Source: Fictibacillus solisalsi (GTDB taxonomy: Bacteria; Bacillota; Bacilli; Bacillales; Fictibacillaceae). From it: a stretch of 64,000 bases of DNA. Positions 61,312 to 64,000 of this stretch are shown one piece after another; position 1 is the first letter of the stretch, and every line of letters starts with the position of its first letter. Under the pieces are notes generated by a model. It was not told the origin of the DNA. It was given only the letters and a program-made list of their open reading frames with translations, and did not search any database. Position numbers and translations under genes: made by a program. The stretch is from positions 283,418 to 347,417 of the forward strand of contig NZ_FNHW01000001.1 in the NCBI RefSeq assembly GCF_900103485.1. Reading direction: 5' to 3'.

Positions 61312-61848
61312 ATGACGCAAAAAGGGATGACTCTCGTCTATACGGGAGACGGAAAAGGCAAAACCACCGCCGCTCTCGGACTCGCTATCCGGGCCGCCGG
61401 AAGAGGAAAGAAGGTGGTGATGCTGCAGTTCATCAAATCACCTTCCCGCACGTATGGGGAGAAGCTGATGTTTGATAAGATCGGCATCGAGATGATTCAG
61501 ACGGGTGTGGGGTTCACCTGGACAAAGACACCTGAGGAACACCGCACCGCGCTGAAAGCTGCCTGGCAGCTCGCTCGGGAAAAACTGTCCAGTGAGCAGT
61601 ATGACATGGTCATTCTAGACGAGATCAACAATGCTCTGGCGATTGACAAATTTCCTGTCGATGATGTGCTGCCATTGCCGGAAGTCATTGCGGCACTGAA
61701 GAACCGTCCGGAAGGGATGCATGTGGTGCTCACCGGCCGCAGCGCCGGACAAGAGATCAAGGACCAGGCCGACCTGGTCACGGAAATGAAGCCGGTCAAA
61801 CATTATTATGATGAAGGGATCGGCGCCATCAAAGGAATCGAATTTTAA
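61312..61848 (+). CDS. btuR: corrinoid adenosyltransferase (BtuR/CobO type)
   Basis: 178 residues, P-loop GDGKGKTTAALGLAIRAAGRG at the N terminus, DMVILDEINNAL and VVLTGRSAGQEIKDQADLVTEMK. It transfers the adenosyl group of ATP to Co(I) corrinoids, forming the product that binds the riboswitch at 47922. Last gene of the operon, 9 bases after SUMT, ended by a strong terminator. Confidence 0.94.
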   Translation: MTQKGMTLVYTGDGKGKTTAALGLAIRAAGRGKKVVMLQFIKSPSRTYGEKLMFDKIGIEMIQTGVGFTWTKTPEEHRTALKAAWQLAREKLSSEQYDMVILDEINNALAIDKFPVDDVLPLPEVIAALKNRPEGMHVVLTGRSAGQEIKDQADLVTEMKPVKHYYDEGIGAIKGIEF

Positions 61849-61882
61849 AAAAAGCCGCCTCGGACGCAGGTGGCTTTTTTAC
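61849..61882 (+). terminator. terminator of the corrin operon
   Basis: AAAAAGCCGCCT, loop, AGGTGGCTTTTTT with one G-U pair. Confidence 0.85.
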
Positions 61883-61922
61883 TGTTCTCATAAAAATAAA
61901 CCTCAATATTTTATCGATTTTT

Positions 61923-61947
61923 GTTTACAAAACGTTTATCGGGGTAT
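61923..61947 (+). promoter_or_regulatory. SigB-type general-stress promoter
   Basis: GTTTAC (61923-61928), 13 bp, GGGTAT (61942-61947), close to the SigB consensus GTTTAA-N12-14-GGGTAT, 45 bases before the YflT/YsnF gene. Confidence 0.8.
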
Positions 61948-61991
61948 TTTAGTCCCTGAGCAAAGATATCATTGATGAGGAGGAATTTACT

Positions 61992-63281
61992 ATGAGTAAA
62001 CAAGTCATCGGAGTATATGATTCTGAAGAGGCAGTCGTAACAGCGGTACAGCAACTACAAAACAAAGGGTACGACACGGATGATATCTCTGTCGTAACGA
62101 ACCATGAACGCAACCATGATGCCATCGAAATGAGAACCGGAGCAGAAGTAGACAATCTTGCCGAATTAAACAAACAAGAAGAAACGCTATTTGATAAGAT
62201 AAAAAATGCCTTTACAGATGATGAACCAAGAAGAGACAATACCAACCTGGGAGAACGCCTGGAGGATCTTGGCCTTCCAAGGTCTACGGCATCCTCTTAT
62301 GCAACGGACGTGGAAGCAGGAAAAATTCTCCTGGTCGTGGATTCCGATGGAGAGATCAATGACTTGAACAGTGATGATCCATTAAATGATGCGGCAACAG
62401 GAGCCACAACAACAGGATACGGAACATCCACTGCGACAGCGGGTGACTTCAGAGATGATCTGACCGACAGGCCAAATGACCTGGGACGCGACGACTATGG
62501 CAACAATTTGGATGTCGACCGCGAACGGCCGATCGATTCCCGTGACAACGTCAACACAGACTTTGACAGCAGCCGGGATGATGAGCTTCTAAGAGGAAAT
62601 CGGACGGAAACGAATGTCGGAACAGGTCTTGACCTGGACAACGATGACACGCTCGGTACACGTAATGATGTGGACGAAGAGCGCAGGATGAAGCTTAGAG
62701 AAGAGCAGCTGGAGATCAACAAAAAGCGCGAAACAACAGGTGAAGTGAACGTGAATAAAAATGTGATTGAGGAACATCAAAGTGTGGACGTTCCGGTGGA
62801 ACACGAAGAAGTATATGTGGAACGCCGTCCGGTGAACGATACAGATGCCGTTGACGCAGGACCCATTGGCGATAACGAAGAAATTCGTGTCCCAGTGACC
62901 GAAGAGCGTCTTGAAGTCAACAAGAAACCTGTGGTTACAGAGGAAATTGTAGTAGGCAAAAAGAAAGTAACCGAGAACGAGCGAGTAGATGAAACCACTC
63001 GCCGTGAAGAAGCTGACATTGATGATGATGGAGCGCTCCGCTCAAGAAATGACGTTGCCAAGGCAGGCGGACTCGCCACCGACGATGAACTCTCTGAGAA
63101 CGAACGCAGCCTCCGGGCGGATTCCGATCTCGCTGACCGTGATGCACGATTAGGCGCTGATCATGACTTAACAGGTGACACGACTTCAAGAAGTGGTGAT
63201 GGCCTTACAGATGTCGACGATGAACTCAGAGACCGAACTCGCCGCACGAAGCGTAATTCTGATGATGATGGGTTGTTTTAA
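61992..63281 (+). CDS. YflT/YsnF (DUF2382) general-stress protein
   Basis: 429 residues, strongly acidic. N-terminal YflT domain (about 1-115, VIGVYDSEEAVVTAVQQLQNKGYDTDDISVVTN and ASSYATDVEAGKILLVVD). Then about 110 residues rich in Asp, Arg and Asn without clear fold. The DUF2382/YsnF beta-repeat spans about 230-345 (LREEQLEINKKRETTGEVNVNKNVI; RVPVTEERLEVNKKPVVTEEIVVGKK), and an acidic low-complexity tail ends it. The ATG follows GATGAGGAGG. Both domains are SigB-regulon markers in B. subtilis, in line with the promoter upstream. Confidence 0.92.
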   Translation: MSKQVIGVYDSEEAVVTAVQQLQNKGYDTDDISVVTNHERNHDAIEMRTGAEVDNLAELNKQEETLFDKIKNAFTDDEPRRDNTNLGERLEDLGLPRSTASSYATDVEAGKILLVVDSDGEINDLNSDDPLNDAATGATTTGYGTSTATAGDFRDDLTDRPNDLGRDDYGNNLDVDRERPIDSRDNVNTDFDSSRDDELLRGNRTETNVGTGLDLDNDDTLGTRNDVDEERRMKLREEQLEINKKRETTGEVNVNKNVIEEHQSVDVPVEHEEVYVERRPVNDTDAVDAGPIGDNEEIRVPVTEERLEVNKKPVVTEEIVVGKKKVTENERVDETTRREEADIDDDGALRSRNDVAKAGGLATDDELSENERSLRADSDLADRDARLGADHDLTGDTTSRSGDGLTDVDDELRDRTRRTKRNSDDDGLF

Positions 63282-63314
63282 GAACAGTCAACTAAGTTAG
63301 TGAATTTCAAGAAG

Positions 63315-63362
63315 TAAAGCGTCTAAACCCTTAAAGTAGTTAGGGTTTAGACGCTTTTTTAA
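63315..63362 (+). terminator. Rho-independent terminator
   Basis: GCGTCTAAACCC and GGGTTTAGACGC form a perfect 12 bp stem around a 12-base loop, then six T. Confidence 0.9.
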
Positions 63363-63670
63363 TTTTAATTAGTAGTCTTCTATACGAAGGAATTAGTTTT
63401 TGAATTTCTTATCTGCAATAACGTGTCCACCCAGAAAATAAAGATAAAGTAAATTACTGCACAAAAGATTAGTAGCAGAATAGTCTGTTTTTTAAAAAAT
63501 GATGGAGTAGGAAAAAAATATAAGGGAGGTAATTAAAAAATGCTTACCTAAAAACGTTCCTTTTTCATCCCTTTGTCATCTCCCTAACTAACTTGCATAA
63601 CTGTACCCGAATTTGAAATGATATAGTCAGTTTTTAGAAAATAAAGAAGTAAAAGGAAAAAGAAGTATTG
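63363..63670. other. AT-rich intergenic region
   Basis: No gene is supported. At 63522-63552 AAGGGAGGT precedes ATG CTT ACC TAA, a three-codon frame with a good ribosome binding site but no continuation. No promoter could be chosen with confidence. Confidence 0.4.
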
Positions 63671-63707
63671 AAAAAAGCGTATCAGCATTCGCTGATACGC
63701 TTTTCTT
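63671..63707 (-). terminator. terminator of fnr
   Basis: AAAAAGCGTATCAGC-ATTC-GCTGATACGCTTTT. T-rich ends on both strands; it serves the minus-strand fnr gene, whose stop is at 63713. Confidence 0.85.
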
Positions 63708-63712
63708 CTATA

Positions 63713-64000
63713 TTATATTCTGCACACCTGCACTGGGCAGTCCTCACAATTGCACATGTTCTTTAAATAATCCAAGTCCTTGATGATCATGCTGCCGTCC
63801 TTTGCCTGATCGAGGACTTTATCTTTCTTCAGCACACTGACCATCCGACTGACGGTTTCCCTTGAAGTTCCGACGAGTTCAGCCAGCTCTGTATTGGTCA
63901 GCTGAAGGGAAAGAATAATTCCTTCCTCCGTCATTTTCCCATACGAGTTGGCCAAACGGATGAGGGTAGAGCACAGTGCACCGTTCTTTCCGTACAGCAT
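63713..64000 (-). CDS. fnr: Fnr-type Crp family regulator, N-terminal part outside window
   Basis: The last 96 residues are visible. A winged HTH of the Crp type (LTNTELAELVGTSRETVSRMVSVLKKD) is followed by a C-terminal cluster CNCEDCPVQVC. B. subtilis Fnr holds its [4Fe-4S] cluster by C-terminal cysteines in this way (with an Asp ligand), unlike the N-terminal cysteines of E. coli Fnr. It activates anaerobic genes such as narGHJI and arfM. The effector domain lies beyond the right edge. Confidence 0.88.
   Translation of the reverse strand: MLYGKNGALCSTLIRLANSYGKMTEEGIILSLQLTNTELAELVGTSRETVSRMVSVLKKDKVLDQAKDGSMIIKDLDYLKNMCNCEDCPVQVCRI

Noticed and set aside
62400-63250. Repetitive GAT/GAC-rich DNA as a separate repeat element
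   Set aside because: Explained by the acidic low-complexity and YsnF-repeat parts of one stress protein.
63522-63552. Good ribosome site followed by a three-codon frame
   Set aside because: Too short to call a gene; may be a decayed start or chance.

Overview
The window comes from a Gram-positive, endospore-forming member of the Bacillaceae (Bacillus / Fictibacillus-like). The evidence is a GerA-type germinant receptor operon, a SigB-type stress promoter before a YflT/YsnF protein, an Fnr with a C-terminal cysteine cluster, a YfiT-type bacillithiol transferase, AAGGAGG-like ribosome binding sites, and a cobalamin operon with the cbiW-cbiH60-cbiET gene fusions known from Bacillus megaterium. 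No tRNA, rRNA, insertion sequence, prophage or CRISPR array was seen.

Region 1 (1-5650) holds chromosomal housekeeping genes: hydrolases, an O-methyltransferase, YfiT, a SinI-domain protein and a membrane transporter-like protein. Region 2 (5655-15051) is the most unusual part: an apparent catabolic island. It has two [2Fe-2S] ferredoxins, a creatininase-family amidohydrolase, a polytopic transporter, a heme-oxygenase-like diiron oxygenase (HDO) with a complete predicted ligand set, an aldehyde dehydrogenase, a GlcG/HbpS protein, a split chromate-transporter-family pair, a GntR/FCD repressor, an aspartate-dehydrogenase-like enzyme and a 110-residue orphan protein. Five promoters in it carry a palindrome of consensus TTGGTATACCAA on or just downstream of the -10 element, so the set reads as one GntR regulon. 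The ferredoxins plausibly feed electrons to the diiron enzyme, and the amidohydrolase and dehydrogenases plausibly process its substrate or products. The substrate cannot be read from the sequence.

Region 3 (15079-34300) is a mosaic of small operons: a YyzF-like zinc protein, an ECF41 sigma factor with its partner flavoprotein and a recognisable ECF41 promoter, transporters, a VOC protein, a pentapeptide/DUF4003 operon, LysE/AraC, acetyltransferases, frataxin-like Fra, DUF2975/HTH, YoaT and YmaF. It also holds three decayed genes: a Nudix gene with an in-frame TGA and two internally deleted remnants. Region 4 (34303-42055) has a gerB-gerA-gerC operon divergent from a two-component system followed by an ABC exporter. 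Region 5 (42207-47702) has a metallo-beta-lactamase-fold protein, an MGT-type glycosyltransferase, rifamycin phosphotransferase (rph) and a candidate small RNA.

Region 6 (47922-61882) is a complete AdoCbl-riboswitch-controlled anaerobic corrin ring operon: cbiW-H60-X-J-C-D-ET-L-F-G-A-P, a SUMT gene and btuR. It runs from uroporphyrinogen III to adenosylated cobyric acid. The genes for aminopropanol attachment and the lower ligand are not in the window. The window ends with a SigB-driven YflT/YsnF protein and the 3' part of fnr.
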